NCBI RefSeq assembly: GCF_900091515.1
Contig: NZ_LT607410.1
Coordinates: 4,464,001 to 4,528,000 of the forward strand
DNA length: 64,000 nt
Reading direction: 5' to 3'
DNA from: Micromonospora purpureochromogenes
GTDB lineage: Bacteria > Actinomycetota > Actinomycetes > Mycobacteriales > Micromonosporaceae
Position 1 is the first letter of the stretch; each line of letters opens with the position of its first letter. The notes below the pieces were generated by a model, which ran no database searches, had not been told where the DNA came from, and saw nothing but the letters and a program-made list of their open reading frames with translations. The position numbers and the translations under genes are program-made. Below, in pieces: positions 25,827-33,783 of this stretch.

Positions 25827-26816
25827 ATGGCATTCGGTCAGCGGGTCGATCGGACAGTAAGCGATCATGGGACCGTGGACGAGCGACAGCGCCAGTGGCA
25901 CCTCGAGCAGTTGCATCGCCGTCGGTCGGTGATCGGGCTGCCCATGGTCGCGCTCCGCCACCATGCGTACCTGAATCCACCGTCGACAGAACATTGTTGG
26001 CGTCGCGAGCCGCGTGCGGTTGGGATCGGCGTCGGTGATCGAGCCGTCGCATTATGGGATCACCATGCCGCCCATGCGCGTCTACTGACCCACCATGGGG
26101 CAGGCGCTGAGGACCGGGCCGTGGTCATTCTGGGTGGCGCACGTCCGGCGAATTTCATTCAGCCCCTCCCGGACGGTCAGGTGCTGCTCGTTGACGCCCG
26201 CACCCGAGGCACGGCCGAGAGCGCCGAGGTATGGGACGCCGCGGGCACCTGGGTGCGTAGCGGGCACTGCGGTGATGCTGTCGAGCATGTCCTGGCCACG
26301 CCGAGCGGTGACTTCTGGGTCGGCTACTTCGACGAGGCCGCAGCATCGGGCCGCGGTCTCGGCGGGCACGGCCTGGTTCGCTTCGGCGCCGACCTGCAGC
26401 CTCGGTGGCGTTACCCCTTCAACGCCGACCTGCCCCGCATCGATGACTGCGAAGCGCTGAACGTCCATGAGGAAGCCGCCTACGCCTCGGTGTACAACGC
26501 CCAGCACCTCATCAGCGTCCGCGGTTCGCACGGCGTTGACCACGGCAAGACACCACACGGCGGAGCCGCTGCCGTGCTCGTCGACGGCGAGCGTGCGGTG
26601 CTGATCGGAGGCTATGGCGCCGACTACGATCTGGCCACACCCCTCAGCATCGACGCTCAGGGTGTTCAGGCGGCCGGCCCGCAGTCCCGTCTGGTTCTGC
26701 CCGACGGCATGGAGATACGAAACGCGCGCTGGACCTGCCGTGGCCCCGAACTGCATGCCGTCATCGACGGCTCGTGGTACCGCGCAAGCCTCAACGACTT
26801 CCACCCCGCAGCCTGA
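25827..26816 (+). CDS. Hypothetical protein, possible beta-propeller
   Basis: Up to 329 residues from ATG 25827 (GTG 25875 also possible). The sequence alternates short strands and turns with recurring Gly-Asp-Gly/Leu-Val patterns (PLPDGQVLLVDAR, TPSGDFWVGYFDE, VLVDGERAVLIGGYG), which suggests a beta-propeller or similar all-beta fold. There is no signal peptide or catalytic motif. It is divergent from the PIN-kinase-STAND operon with about 200 bases between them. I recognise no function; a role related to that operon is possible only from proximity. Confidence 0.6.
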   Translation: MAFGQRVDRTVSDHGTVDERQRQWHLEQLHRRRSVIGLPMVALRHHAYLNPPSTEHCWRREPRAVGIGVGDRAVALWDHHAAHARLLTHHGAGAEDRAVVILGGARPANFIQPLPDGQVLLVDARTRGTAESAEVWDAAGTWVRSGHCGDAVEHVLATPSGDFWVGYFDEAAASGRGLGGHGLVRFGADLQPRWRYPFNADLPRIDDCEALNVHEEAAYASVYNAQHLISVRGSHGVDHGKTPHGGAAAVLVDGERAVLIGGYGADYDLATPLSIDAQGVQAAGPQSRLVLPDGMEIRNARWTCRGPELHAVIDGSWYRASLNDFHPAA

Positions 26817-26943
26817 ACGGGCCGACAAGAACGGCCGAACCTGCCGCTGATCGAGTGCCTGACCGTCGGCTGGACCGCTCGATTGGGTACACGGACATAA
26901 CGCCGACAGAGCGCGACGACTCGGGCCACTTGCCTCCGGGCGG

Positions 26944-27372
26944 ATGACGGAGGACGTGACGGTGCGCCATGAGCATCACGTCTTTCACAACCCTCCGTCG
27001 TCGACACCGGCGCAGGTACACGCCGCGCTCGACCGCGGCGATCTGTCTGCCGCGCTGGATGCCATGGTCGGCACCGCACTGTACGGCGACGGAGACTTCA
27101 AAGAACTGCAGGAACTGCATCTTCGGTTGCTCGAACACGAGGATCACCAAGTCAGCGCCCTCGCGGCAACGTGCCTGGGGCATCTCGCGAGGGTCTACCG
27201 CCGACTGGACGAACGTCGGGTAGTCGCCGCCCTGCGCCGAGCTCGGGCGCTGCCACACACCAGCGGCACCGCTGACGACGCGCTGGAGGACATCCAGATC
27301 TTTCTCCACCCGCGGCGCGCACGGTGGCGCCGACGGGTGTGGACCGCGATCCGCCCATGGGCGTGGATCTGA
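26944..27372 (+). CDS. Hypothetical helical protein, immunity-protein-like
   Basis: 142 residues from ATG 26944. After a disordered start, the protein is helical with a HEAT-like phrase HEDHQVSALAATCLGHLARVYRRLD followed by RVVAALRRARALP and ALEDIQIFL. This resembles small bacterial immunity-type proteins that carry the CLGHxARxxxxLD pattern, where they neutralise contact-dependent toxins. No toxin gene is visible nearby. The family idea rests on memory of the pattern and should be treated as a suggestion. Confidence 0.55.
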   Translation: MTEDVTVRHEHHVFHNPPSSTPAQVHAALDRGDLSAALDAMVGTALYGDGDFKELQELHLRLLEHEDHQVSALAATCLGHLARVYRRLDERRVVAALRRARALPHTSGTADDALEDIQIFLHPRRARWRRRVWTAIRPWAWI

Positions 27373-27443
27373 CTCGAACGCGGCAGTGCCGTGGTGTGCG
27401 CGCGAGCGGTGCACAACGGCCCGCGGCGGAGCGCTTACGGCGG

Positions 27444-28397
27444 TCAGCTCTGCTGGTAGTTCACCGCGGCGAACCCGCAAGGCTGGTGCAGGTGCAGGTA
27501 GTAGGCGCCCTCGCCGTAGTCGTCCAGGTCCGCGCCGCCGATCAGACCCACATAGTCCATCGGTTGGCCGCAACCGGGGCAGTCGGCGTGCTCAGCGTCC
27601 TGGATCCAGTCGGGCCGGCCGCCCAGGGTCGAGCCGCCCCGATTCCAGGCGCTGGCCTGGTAGGGGCTCGGCCGGGCCGGGCCGAGGACCGGCGTCAGCG
27701 CTGGCGGGTCCTCCGGTTCAGCGGTATCCGGGAGGTAGCTCGGGCCGGTGTTGCCGGTCCACCAGGTGGTGGCGCCGGCCGGCGTGACCTGGCTGTACAG
27801 CGTCGTATAGCAGGCGCAGAAGTGGCAGGTCTCGATGACCAGCCGGCCGGACCAGCCGGTGTGTGACATCGCGGCGCCGACGGCAGGTTCCGTGGTGTCG
27901 AGGTCCGCGGCAGTCCACAGCGGCGACGCGCACCACGGACAGGTGGGGCCGTCCGCGCGTCGCGGTGTTTCGCGCATCACCCACCGGTACGCGGTGCTGC
28001 CGCACAAGTCCCGTCGGCTGCCGTCCAAGCCGACCGTCCAGTCACCCTCACGCGCGTAGCTCAGCACACTGATGTGCAGCTTGTCCGCGCCGGCCGGCGG
28101 TTGCGTCGACCAGCGACGCATGGCGCTCTCGGCGAGCGGGTTAGCACTGTGCGCCAAGACCAGGAGCAGGTGATTGAGACGGTCCGGCGTCCGGCCGCCG
28201 TCGATCCGCTCGATGACCCGGCGGACCACGCCGGCGTCCGCCGCCCGGTACAACTTCGCTGGCCACAGCACGTCGAGATCGAGCAGGGATCCGAGGTGCG
28301 GAGTCAGCCTCCCCGGATCGGTGTCCGCGATCACGCACAGCTCCTCGATGGCGTCGTCGTCCTCGGCGGCCACCTTCTTGATCAACTCCTCGATCAT
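27444..28397 (-). CDS. Hypothetical protein with Cys pairs (zinc-binding candidate)
   Basis: 317 residues from ATG 28397. The N-terminal ~100 residues are helical (IEELIKKVAAEDDDAIEEL, NHLLLVLAHSANPLAESAMRRW), like a short HEAT-type solenoid. The second half has three Cys-x-x-Cys knuckles (CPWC, CHFC, CPGC) and an aromatic-rich end (DDYGEGAYYLHLHQPCGF), so it probably binds zinc. The C-terminal part resembles barrel proteins of the DUF1963/YwqG type seen among immunity proteins. It converges on the preceding small helical gene. Function unknown. Confidence 0.6.
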   Translation of the reverse strand: MIEELIKKVAAEDDDAIEELCVIADTDPGRLTPHLGSLLDLDVLWPAKLYRAADAGVVRRVIERIDGGRTPDRLNHLLLVLAHSANPLAESAMRRWSTQPPAGADKLHISVLSYAREGDWTVGLDGSRRDLCGSTAYRWVMRETPRRADGPTCPWCASPLWTAADLDTTEPAVGAAMSHTGWSGRLVIETCHFCACYTTLYSQVTPAGATTWWTGNTGPSYLPDTAEPEDPPALTPVLGPARPSPYQASAWNRGGSTLGGRPDWIQDAEHADCPGCGQPMDYVGLIGGADLDDYGEGAYYLHLHQPCGFAAVNYQQS

Positions 28398-28581
28398 GAG
28401 GGGATGCTAGTCATGTCGATCAACCGGCCACGCAACGGACCGACGCCCACGATGCCGCAGCACGTCGGTGCCGGTGCCCTCATCTCGCCGCAACTCTGGC
28501 GTCGGTCCGACCTGTGGGGACAATCGGCGGAGAAGCGTCACCCTGTCCGTGGGCACGCACGCCGGCATCGCCGGCCCGGTG

Positions 28582-29091
28582 TCAGTCCCACCAACTCCAC
28601 CAGTTCTCTGGCGCGGGCTCGGCTGGCATCTCCGGCGACGAGTGGTGTCGCGTCTCTCCGAGGTCGCCGCCCGCAGCGCAGTTGCGGAACGGGCCGTCGT
28701 CGCCGTACAGGATGGGCAGCTGGTGGTCGAGCTCCCTCAGCCAGGGCAGCATGCCGGTCATCTGCAGGCGGGCCTGTTCCCAGCCGTACCACAGGGCCGT
28801 CAGCCGGGTCACGGCTTCGTCGTGGCGCCACCACTGCTCGCACCAATGCCATCGGGTCAGCCCGACCTCGCCGACCGGGCGTGGGAAGGTCGGCAGCAGG
28901 TATTTGGTCACCCACTCCTCGACCGTCGAGTACAGCGGCGGCTGATCATCCCCGTCGCCAGCGTGGGCGCGTTCAGCTTGTGCCTGCTGCAGGTCGGCTA
29001 CCTGCGCCGCCAGTCTCGCCACCTCGGCAGCGAGCTCGTCGAGCTGGGTAGCCGCGTCAGTGCGGGTCCGCTGAGGCGTGGTGGCCGTCAT
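28582..29091 (-). CDS. DUF4913 family protein
   Basis: ATG 29091 overlaps the stop of the upstream gene (ATGA); 169 residues. A short helical coiled segment (about 10-45) precedes the DUF4913 signature: EEWVTKYLLPTFPRPV, WCEQWWRHDEAVTRLTALW and WEQARLQ, ending with a Trp-rich tail. The family is abundant on actinobacterial plasmids and integrative elements close to relaxase and coupling genes; its role is unknown, presumably in DNA processing or regulation of transfer. It is the last gene of the mobilisation operon. Confidence 0.8.
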   Translation of the reverse strand: MTATTPQRTRTDAATQLDELAAEVARLAAQVADLQQAQAERAHAGDGDDQPPLYSTVEEWVTKYLLPTFPRPVGEVGLTRWHWCEQWWRHDEAVTRLTALWYGWEQARLQMTGMLPWLRELDHQLPILYGDDGPFRNCAAGGDLGETRHHSSPEMPAEPAPENWWSWWD

Positions 29092-30200
29092 CGTGTTCTG
29101 CCTCGCATTGGCACCGCGGTGACCGCTGCCACGGGTTGCTTCCCGGAGACCGCGGGGTTGATCCGGGCTACGCGAAGCTTCGGGAAGGCCTGCGCCCAAG
29201 CCGGCGTCGCGAGCGCGTCAGCATGATCGAGCGCAGCTGCGGTTGCGACGACGTGATCAGCGTTGTCGTCGTGGAGCACGCTCGCCGACTGCCCGGCCGC
29301 GTGCTCGTCGACCAGGGTGCGGGGGTTGTCGACTGCCCCACTGTCGCTGACTCCCTCGCCGCGCTCGGCAGCCGCTCGGCTTTGCAGGTCGCGGGCCAAG
29401 GCCTCCTCCACGTGACCCTGCGCGAGACGGATCGCTTCAACCGGCCGCCCGTCGCCTTCGCCGGTCCTGATGGCCTGGTTCATCTCCGCGGCGAGGTCGC
29501 GAAGTAGCTGTACCGGATCGCCTGCGGGAAGCCTGCCCGTGGCGCGCCACTGGCGCTGCAACTCGTCGAGGGCTTCGGGCCGTACGTGCTCAGCCAGTTT
29601 CATTGCCTCCTGCCGGACAGCGGCGTCGAAGTCGTCGACCAACGTACGGCCACCCGGTGGCAGCGCGGCTGGCCCATCCTGGGTGATCCCCGGCCGGTCA
29701 GGCGTGCCGCCGTGAGCGCGAGCGCCGTGCTGGCGGCGGCCGGCGCGGGCATCGCGCTCCCACACCTCCCGGGCTGCCGCGCGCATGGCCTCAGCGATCG
29801 GAGTTCCGGCCTGCCTGTGGCGCTCATAGGCGGCCATCAGGTCCGGGCGGAACTGGCGCAATCGTTGCTCGGCGAACTCCGCAGCCCGCCGAGCTACCGG
29901 GTCGCTGCTGGCGTGGATCGTCGCGGTACGCCAGACGGCAGCGGCCTCGGCGAAGGTGGCCTTGTTGACCAGCCAGCCGCCGTCGAGCGACCCCGCCATC
30001 CGTTCGCGCTCCGCGCGTACCTTGGCTGCCAGTCGGTCGGCTTCGCGGCGGGCCGTCGCGGCGGCCTGGTCACGGTGGGCCTGGCGTTCCCGTTCGGCGG
30101 CCTTGTTCTGGATGCCGACGGCGGCCCAGCGGGCGCCGGCCTCGCCGACGGTCGCCATCGTCGCCAGCCCTTGCAGGAACTGCTGGCGGGTCTCGGCCAT
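29088..30200 (-). CDS. Mobilisation-operon accessory protein, helical
   Basis: 370 residues from ATG 30200, preceded by GAGGAC. The first ~90 residues are highly charged and helical (KAAERERQAHRDQAAATARREADRL), probably a coiled coil. The rest is helical with no known catalytic motif. Its stop overlaps the DUF4913 start, and it begins 50 bases after the relaxase stop, so it is part of the same transcription unit. Proteins of this kind follow relaxase genes in many actinobacterial elements, possibly as relaxosome or channel-adaptor proteins. Function not established. Confidence 0.6.
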   Translation of the reverse strand: MAETRQQFLQGLATMATVGEAGARWAAVGIQNKAAERERQAHRDQAAATARREADRLAAKVRAERERMAGSLDGGWLVNKATFAEAAAVWRTATIHASSDPVARRAAEFAEQRLRQFRPDLMAAYERHRQAGTPIAEAMRAAAREVWERDARAGRRQHGARAHGGTPDRPGITQDGPAALPPGGRTLVDDFDAAVRQEAMKLAEHVRPEALDELQRQWRATGRLPAGDPVQLLRDLAAEMNQAIRTGEGDGRPVEAIRLAQGHVEEALARDLQSRAAAERGEGVSDSGAVDNPRTLVDEHAAGQSASVLHDDNADHVVATAAALDHADALATPAWAQAFPKLRVARINPAVSGKQPVAAVTAVPMRGRTR

Positions 30201-30249
30201 CGGGTCCTCGTGTTGCTGCGGGTGCGGCACGTGCACCTCCCTTGCCTGA

Positions 30250-31689
30250 TTAGCGGCCGCGCGCAGCACGCCGGCCGCCTCCCACTGTCGGTTCGGGTGT
30301 TGGCATGGCAGTTAGCGGCAGCGCTACCGCCGGTTGCCGGCCACCCGCTACCAGCCGCAGCGCGGCGGCTGCGGCCCGGGCCGCCTCGGCCTGGTGGAGG
30401 CGCTGCTGGGCCTGCCGCAGCTGCTCGAGAGTGTCGGCGAGCCGGGCCAGGTCCATCACCAGCGCAAGGGCGGCCATCGCGTCGTCGTCGCCGGAGATGC
30501 GACCCATGAGCGCTACCAGCCGCGACATGGCGCGCATCTCCTGGGAACGGCTGGTGGAGCGAGAGACACGCCCGTACAGGTCCCGGGCCGCCCGGTCGAA
30601 CGCTTCCGCTGCCCGGTGCAGTGGCCCGCGCCGGTCACCCTCGACGGAGTAGGCCAGGCTGGTCAGCAGATCAGCCGCGGCGACCGCGGTGGCCTGCGCC
30701 CGCCCAGGCACGGTACGGGCGTCGCGACGGATGTCGTTGGCGGCCGCCGTAACTACCTTGGCGGCCTGGTGCATCGCCTCGACCCGCTCGGCCCGGCCTA
30801 CGGTCGGCGCTGTCGGCAGCGACGTCGGGGTGCCCCACCGCAGCCGCAGCTTCGGCAGGGTCATGTCGGGCGCCAACCGACCCCCGCCGAAATACACCGG
30901 CTGCCCGCCAGCGGTGCGCGCGCCAGGAAGCGCCACCGCGTACCCGGTGACGTTGCGAGGATCGGTGCTGCTGCGCCGGAGTCGGACCAGCACCCCTGCC
31001 TCGCGTAGCCGGGCGAAGAACTCCTCCTCGGAGGCAGCCGCGGCGACGGCCGCGCGTACGCGGCGGCGCAGCTCGTCACGGGGCGTCTGGGCGCGGCCGG
31101 TGCGGCGAGCCTTGCTGACCTCGACCGGGTGGGGGCGGCGGTGGGCGGTCCGGTCAGCCGGCGGTACACGGCGGTGCAGGTTGTAGCGGCGGGCGACGTT
31201 GTAGGTGGCCTTGACGCAGCGCGGGTAGTCGTTGCGCAACCAGTTCGTGCGTCCGTCCTCGCGCACCAGCGTGGCGACGATGTGCACATGGTCGTCGGCG
31301 TGCCGCATGGCGATCCACCGCAGACCCGGGTCGGTGGCGGTGGTGGCGACTCCGACCTCGGTGAGCATCTGCACCGCCATGTTCGCCCAGGTCGAGTCGC
31401 TGATGGTGCGGCGCCGGTCCTCGGGCGCGAGCCGCATGCTGGCGTGCCAGACGAACTTGTTCGGCGGCCGGTATCCCGCGCGGACCAGTTGCTCCAGCAA
31501 TGCCGTCAGCGCGCGAAAGTCCCGCTTGCCGCTGGCGGTGACCTTCGGCTCCAGGTCCGTTAGGGGTCCCGCGCCGTCCCAGGCAGCCACCAGGCGGGGG
31601 TTCGTGTGTTCCTCCGCCTTGCCTGGGCCCCAGAGGTAGCGCAGCAGCCCGCCGACCCGCGAGCCGCGCCGGTGCACCCGGGTGATCAC
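30250..31689 (-). CDS. Relaxase (MobA/VirD2-type)
   Basis: GTG 31689 overlaps the MobC-like stop by four bases; 479 residues. The N-terminus GLLRYLWGPGKAEEHTNP holds a candidate nicking tyrosine, and MRHADDHVHIVATLVRED contains the metal-binding His triad motif of relaxases (HxDxxH-H). The C-terminal third is helical and Ala/Arg-rich. The enzyme nicks oriT, stays covalently attached to the 5' end and is led to the VirD4-like protein for transfer. Together with the upstream MobC-like gene this defines the DNA-processing module of the element. Confidence 0.88.
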   Translation of the reverse strand: MITRVHRRGSRVGGLLRYLWGPGKAEEHTNPRLVAAWDGAGPLTDLEPKVTASGKRDFRALTALLEQLVRAGYRPPNKFVWHASMRLAPEDRRRTISDSTWANMAVQMLTEVGVATTATDPGLRWIAMRHADDHVHIVATLVREDGRTNWLRNDYPRCVKATYNVARRYNLHRRVPPADRTAHRRPHPVEVSKARRTGRAQTPRDELRRRVRAAVAAAASEEEFFARLREAGVLVRLRRSSTDPRNVTGYAVALPGARTAGGQPVYFGGGRLAPDMTLPKLRLRWGTPTSLPTAPTVGRAERVEAMHQAAKVVTAAANDIRRDARTVPGRAQATAVAAADLLTSLAYSVEGDRRGPLHRAAEAFDRAARDLYGRVSRSTSRSQEMRAMSRLVALMGRISGDDDAMAALALVMDLARLADTLEQLRQAQQRLHQAEAARAAAAALRLVAGGRQPAVALPLTAMPTPEPTVGGGRRAARGR

Positions 31690-32102
31690 CGCAGTTTCCT
31701 GTCGATGCGCGAGATCACCTCGTCGAGCCGGGCCACGGCCGTCGCGCACAGCCGGACGGCGTCGGCGGCCCAGTCGGGCAGCTGGCCGGTGGCATTGAAC
31801 GCCGCAGCAGCCTGGTTGACGTTGTTGCCGAACATCGCCACGGCGCGGCGGGCGGCGAACAGCTCGTGCTGCAGCTCGCGCAGGTCACCGTTCACGCCAC
31901 TGGGCGCGTGGCCAGCAAACGCGGCGGCGACGGCGGCCTTCGCCGCGTAGCCCGTTGGAGTCAGCTGTGCGGCCGCGGCCGCAGCCTCGATCGCGGCCTT
32001 CTCCTCATCGGAGAGCCGGAGCAGCACCGCATGCGGGCGGGCCGGCCGGTGGTGGGCACGGTGTCGCACCTTGCTGGGCCGGGCCGGATGATCGCTGTCC
32101 AT
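31686..32102 (-). CDS. MobC-like relaxosome protein
   Basis: 138 residues from ATG 32102, chosen because the sequence upstream is not protein-like. The N-terminus is rich in Arg/His, and then VLLRLSDEEKAAIEAAAAAAQLTPTGYAAKA looks like a ribbon-helix-helix segment. FGNNVNQAAAAFNATGQLP matches the conserved MobC region (NNxNQxAxxxN). MobC proteins open and bend oriT to help the relaxase. First gene of the minus-strand mobilisation operon. Confidence 0.82.
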   Translation of the reverse strand: MDSDHPARPSKVRHRAHHRPARPHAVLLRLSDEEKAAIEAAAAAAQLTPTGYAAKAAVAAAFAGHAPSGVNGDLRELQHELFAARRAVAMFGNNVNQAAAAFNATGQLPDWAADAVRLCATAVARLDEVISRIDRKLR

Positions 32103-32584
32103 CGGCGCCACTGTGCGCCCCGGGCGTTGCCGGCGACGTGAGCATCCGGGGCTACCAGTGCCGGGCAGAGCTGTCGGCGTACGGGTTCGCATGCCCAACC
32201 GCGGACGACTCAGCGTGCCCAGTCCGCCGTACCCGCCCACGCCTCACAGGATCAGGAAGACCTCGACATGGATCAGTCGAGGCGGGGCCTGCCGCCGTGG
32301 CTCGGGGAGGCCAAGCTAGCGCTCGCCCGACCCGCCGGCGTCGATGCGATTCTCGGCGAGCGCTGCGGTAGTGATTCGAGACCAAGCCGACCCGCACCGC
32401 AGCCGCGCAGCGGCGAGGAGCGGAAGCGGTGCGGTAGTAGGGGTAGTTCGGCTGCCTTCACGCCAACGACGTACGCCAGGCTGAGTCTGGCGGTGGGTAG
32501 GAGGCTGGCCCCGTTCATCCGTACCTACCTGGTCACGTTCACCCGTACGCCGACACGGGCCGACGCGGCGGCACGGCCTCGCCC

Positions 32585-32632
32585 CCATTGCCGATCTGCG
32601 ACCGCGCCCGGTCGCAGATCGATAAGCAATGG
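32585..32632. other. Long inverted repeat, candidate oriT structure
   Basis: CGATCTGCGACCG at 32592-32604 pairs perfectly with 32609-32621 around a four-base loop. The flanking CCATTG (32585-32590) and CAATGG (32627-32632) extend the palindrome across a short asymmetric gap. There is no T-run. Placed about 480 bases upstream of mobC in a gene-free segment, it fits the inverted repeat of an origin of transfer. It could also be a terminator for plus-strand transcription. Confidence 0.4.
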
Positions 32633-32700
32633 CCATATCTTGCTTCAACCACTGGCTGTTCGATCAGAGGCGATGACGTGCCGCCCCTCGTCGCGGAAGG

Positions 32701-32766
32701 GAGACTGCCCCCTCCAGAGTGAGGTGGCGCCGTCCTGACCGAGTTGGCACCGTCCGGCTCGAGGCG
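32701..32766. repeat. Three or four ~20-bp degenerate direct repeats (IS21-type end, putative)
   Basis: The 20-mers beginning at 32721 (GAGGTGGCGCCGTCCTGACC) and 32741 (GAGTTGGCACCGTCCGGCTC) share about 15 of 20 bases. Weaker copies begin at 32701 and 32761. The reverse complement of the motif (CCGGACGGTGCCA) matches the repeats at 33660-33765 on the other side of the PP2C-like gene. Multiple ~20-bp terminal repeats are a hallmark of IS21-family ends. No istA or istB gene is present. Confidence 0.4.
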
Positions 32767-32795
32767 GTCCAGTGTCGTAGGCGAGTATCAGATCT

Positions 32796-33608
32796 GTGGA
32801 GATCGTGGAGCAGTTCGTACTGGGTAAGTCCGGAGATCCGCAGGTGTGCGAGGACTCAATCGTGGTGACCGCCGAGCATGCGGCCGTCATCGACGGCGCT
32901 ACGGATGTGAGTGGCCGGCGCTACGGGAGCGCGGCGGGTGGATGGTGGGCTATGGCGGCTTGTCGGGACGCCGTGCAGCAACTGCCGCACGGCGTTGACC
33001 CGCATCGGGCGGTTGCGGCAATGACCTCGGAACTGGCGGCCCGCCTCGACTCTGGGTTGACAGCATCCGAGCGGCCGAGCGCGGCGGTTACCGTCTATTC
33101 GAGAGCGCGCCGGGAGATCTGGCAAATCGGTGACGTCGGATTCGCGTATCAAGGACTCCCCGCGTCGGTCGGGCAGCCACGCAAACTGGTCGACCGCGTC
33201 GCTGCGTCGTTCCGGGCTGCGGTTCTCGCTGCGGAGGCCGCTGCCGGGAAGATCAGCATGGATCGAGTGGTGCAGGCGGACCCAGGGCGACTCGCGGCGC
33301 GAGCTCTGACCGGGCGGCAGGGTGCCATGCGCAACAGCATCGGGCCATATGGATATGCCGCAATCGATGGGCGGCCCGTTCCTCCGTCGTTGGTGGTAGT
33401 GCATCCGGTACCCGATGGCATCGACGAACTGATGATTGCCAGCGATGGCTATCCGGTCATCGGCGAGACATTGGCCGCGTCCGAGTCAGAGCTTGCCTTG
33501 CTCCTGAAGAAAGACCCCTGGTGCGTGGCGGAGCTTGCTGGCACCAAGGGGATCTTGCCCGGACAGGTGAGCTTCGATGACCGTGCCTACCTACGTATTC
33601 GCCTCTGA
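32796..33608 (+). CDS. PP2C-like protein phosphatase (putative)
   Basis: 270 residues from GTG 32796. The sequence CEDSIVVTAEHAAVIDGATDVSG resembles the metal-binding DG motif at the start of PP2C phosphatases. IWQIGDVGFAYQG matches the later GDxxx motif, and DELMIASDGYPVIGE matches the SDG motif near the end. Homologous metal aspartates are therefore largely visible. Such proteins dephosphorylate Ser/Thr and oppose kinases. It lies 8 kb from the cargo kinase gene, on the opposite strand. It sits alone between inverted repeat arrays that look like transposon ends. Confidence 0.65.
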   Translation: MEIVEQFVLGKSGDPQVCEDSIVVTAEHAAVIDGATDVSGRRYGSAAGGWWAMAACRDAVQQLPHGVDPHRAVAAMTSELAARLDSGLTASERPSAAVTVYSRARREIWQIGDVGFAYQGLPASVGQPRKLVDRVAASFRAAVLAAEAAAGKISMDRVVQADPGRLAARALTGRQGAMRNSIGPYGYAAIDGRPVPPSLVVVHPVPDGIDELMIASDGYPVIGETLAASESELALLLKKDPWCVAELAGTKGILPGQVSFDDRAYLRIRL

Positions 33609-33659
33609 TCCAGCCGGGCCGGGATCAGGTCGAGCAACGGCAGCCACGCTCATCGCCGA

Positions 33660-33765
33660 AAGTGCCACTTAGATCCGGACGACTAACCTCGATCTTGTCC
33701 GGGCGCACATGGAACGACCGCAGCCCAGCGCTCACCACCAGGTGCCACTTCAAGCCGGACGGGAC
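33660..33765. repeat. Repeat array inverted relative to 32701-32766
   Basis: AGTGCCACTTAGATCCGGAC (33660-33679) and GGTGCCACTTCAAGCCGGAC (about 33741-33760) are two copies of a ~20-base motif. The reverse complement resembles the array left of the PP2C-like gene. The arrangement suggests the two ends of a decayed or non-autonomous IS21-like element of about 1.05 kb carrying the phosphatase gene. Confidence 0.4.
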
Positions 33766-33783
33766 ACTTACCTTCGCTCGTAC

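Larger units (their letters stand above)
32103..32795. other. Gene-free stretch upstream of mobC: candidate transfer origin region
   Basis: No frame here is convincing as protein. It contains a long imperfect inverted repeat (32585-32632) and, at its right end, ~20-base-period repeats (32701-32766). The position upstream of the mobC-relaxase operon is where oriT often lies. It must also hold the promoter of that operon and of the PP2C-like gene at 32796. Confidence 0.5.

Noticed and set aside
32268..32738. 156-codon plus frame upstream of the PP2C-like gene
   Set aside because: Basic, low-complexity composition and overlap with the inverted repeat and repeat array; no ribosome-binding site seen.
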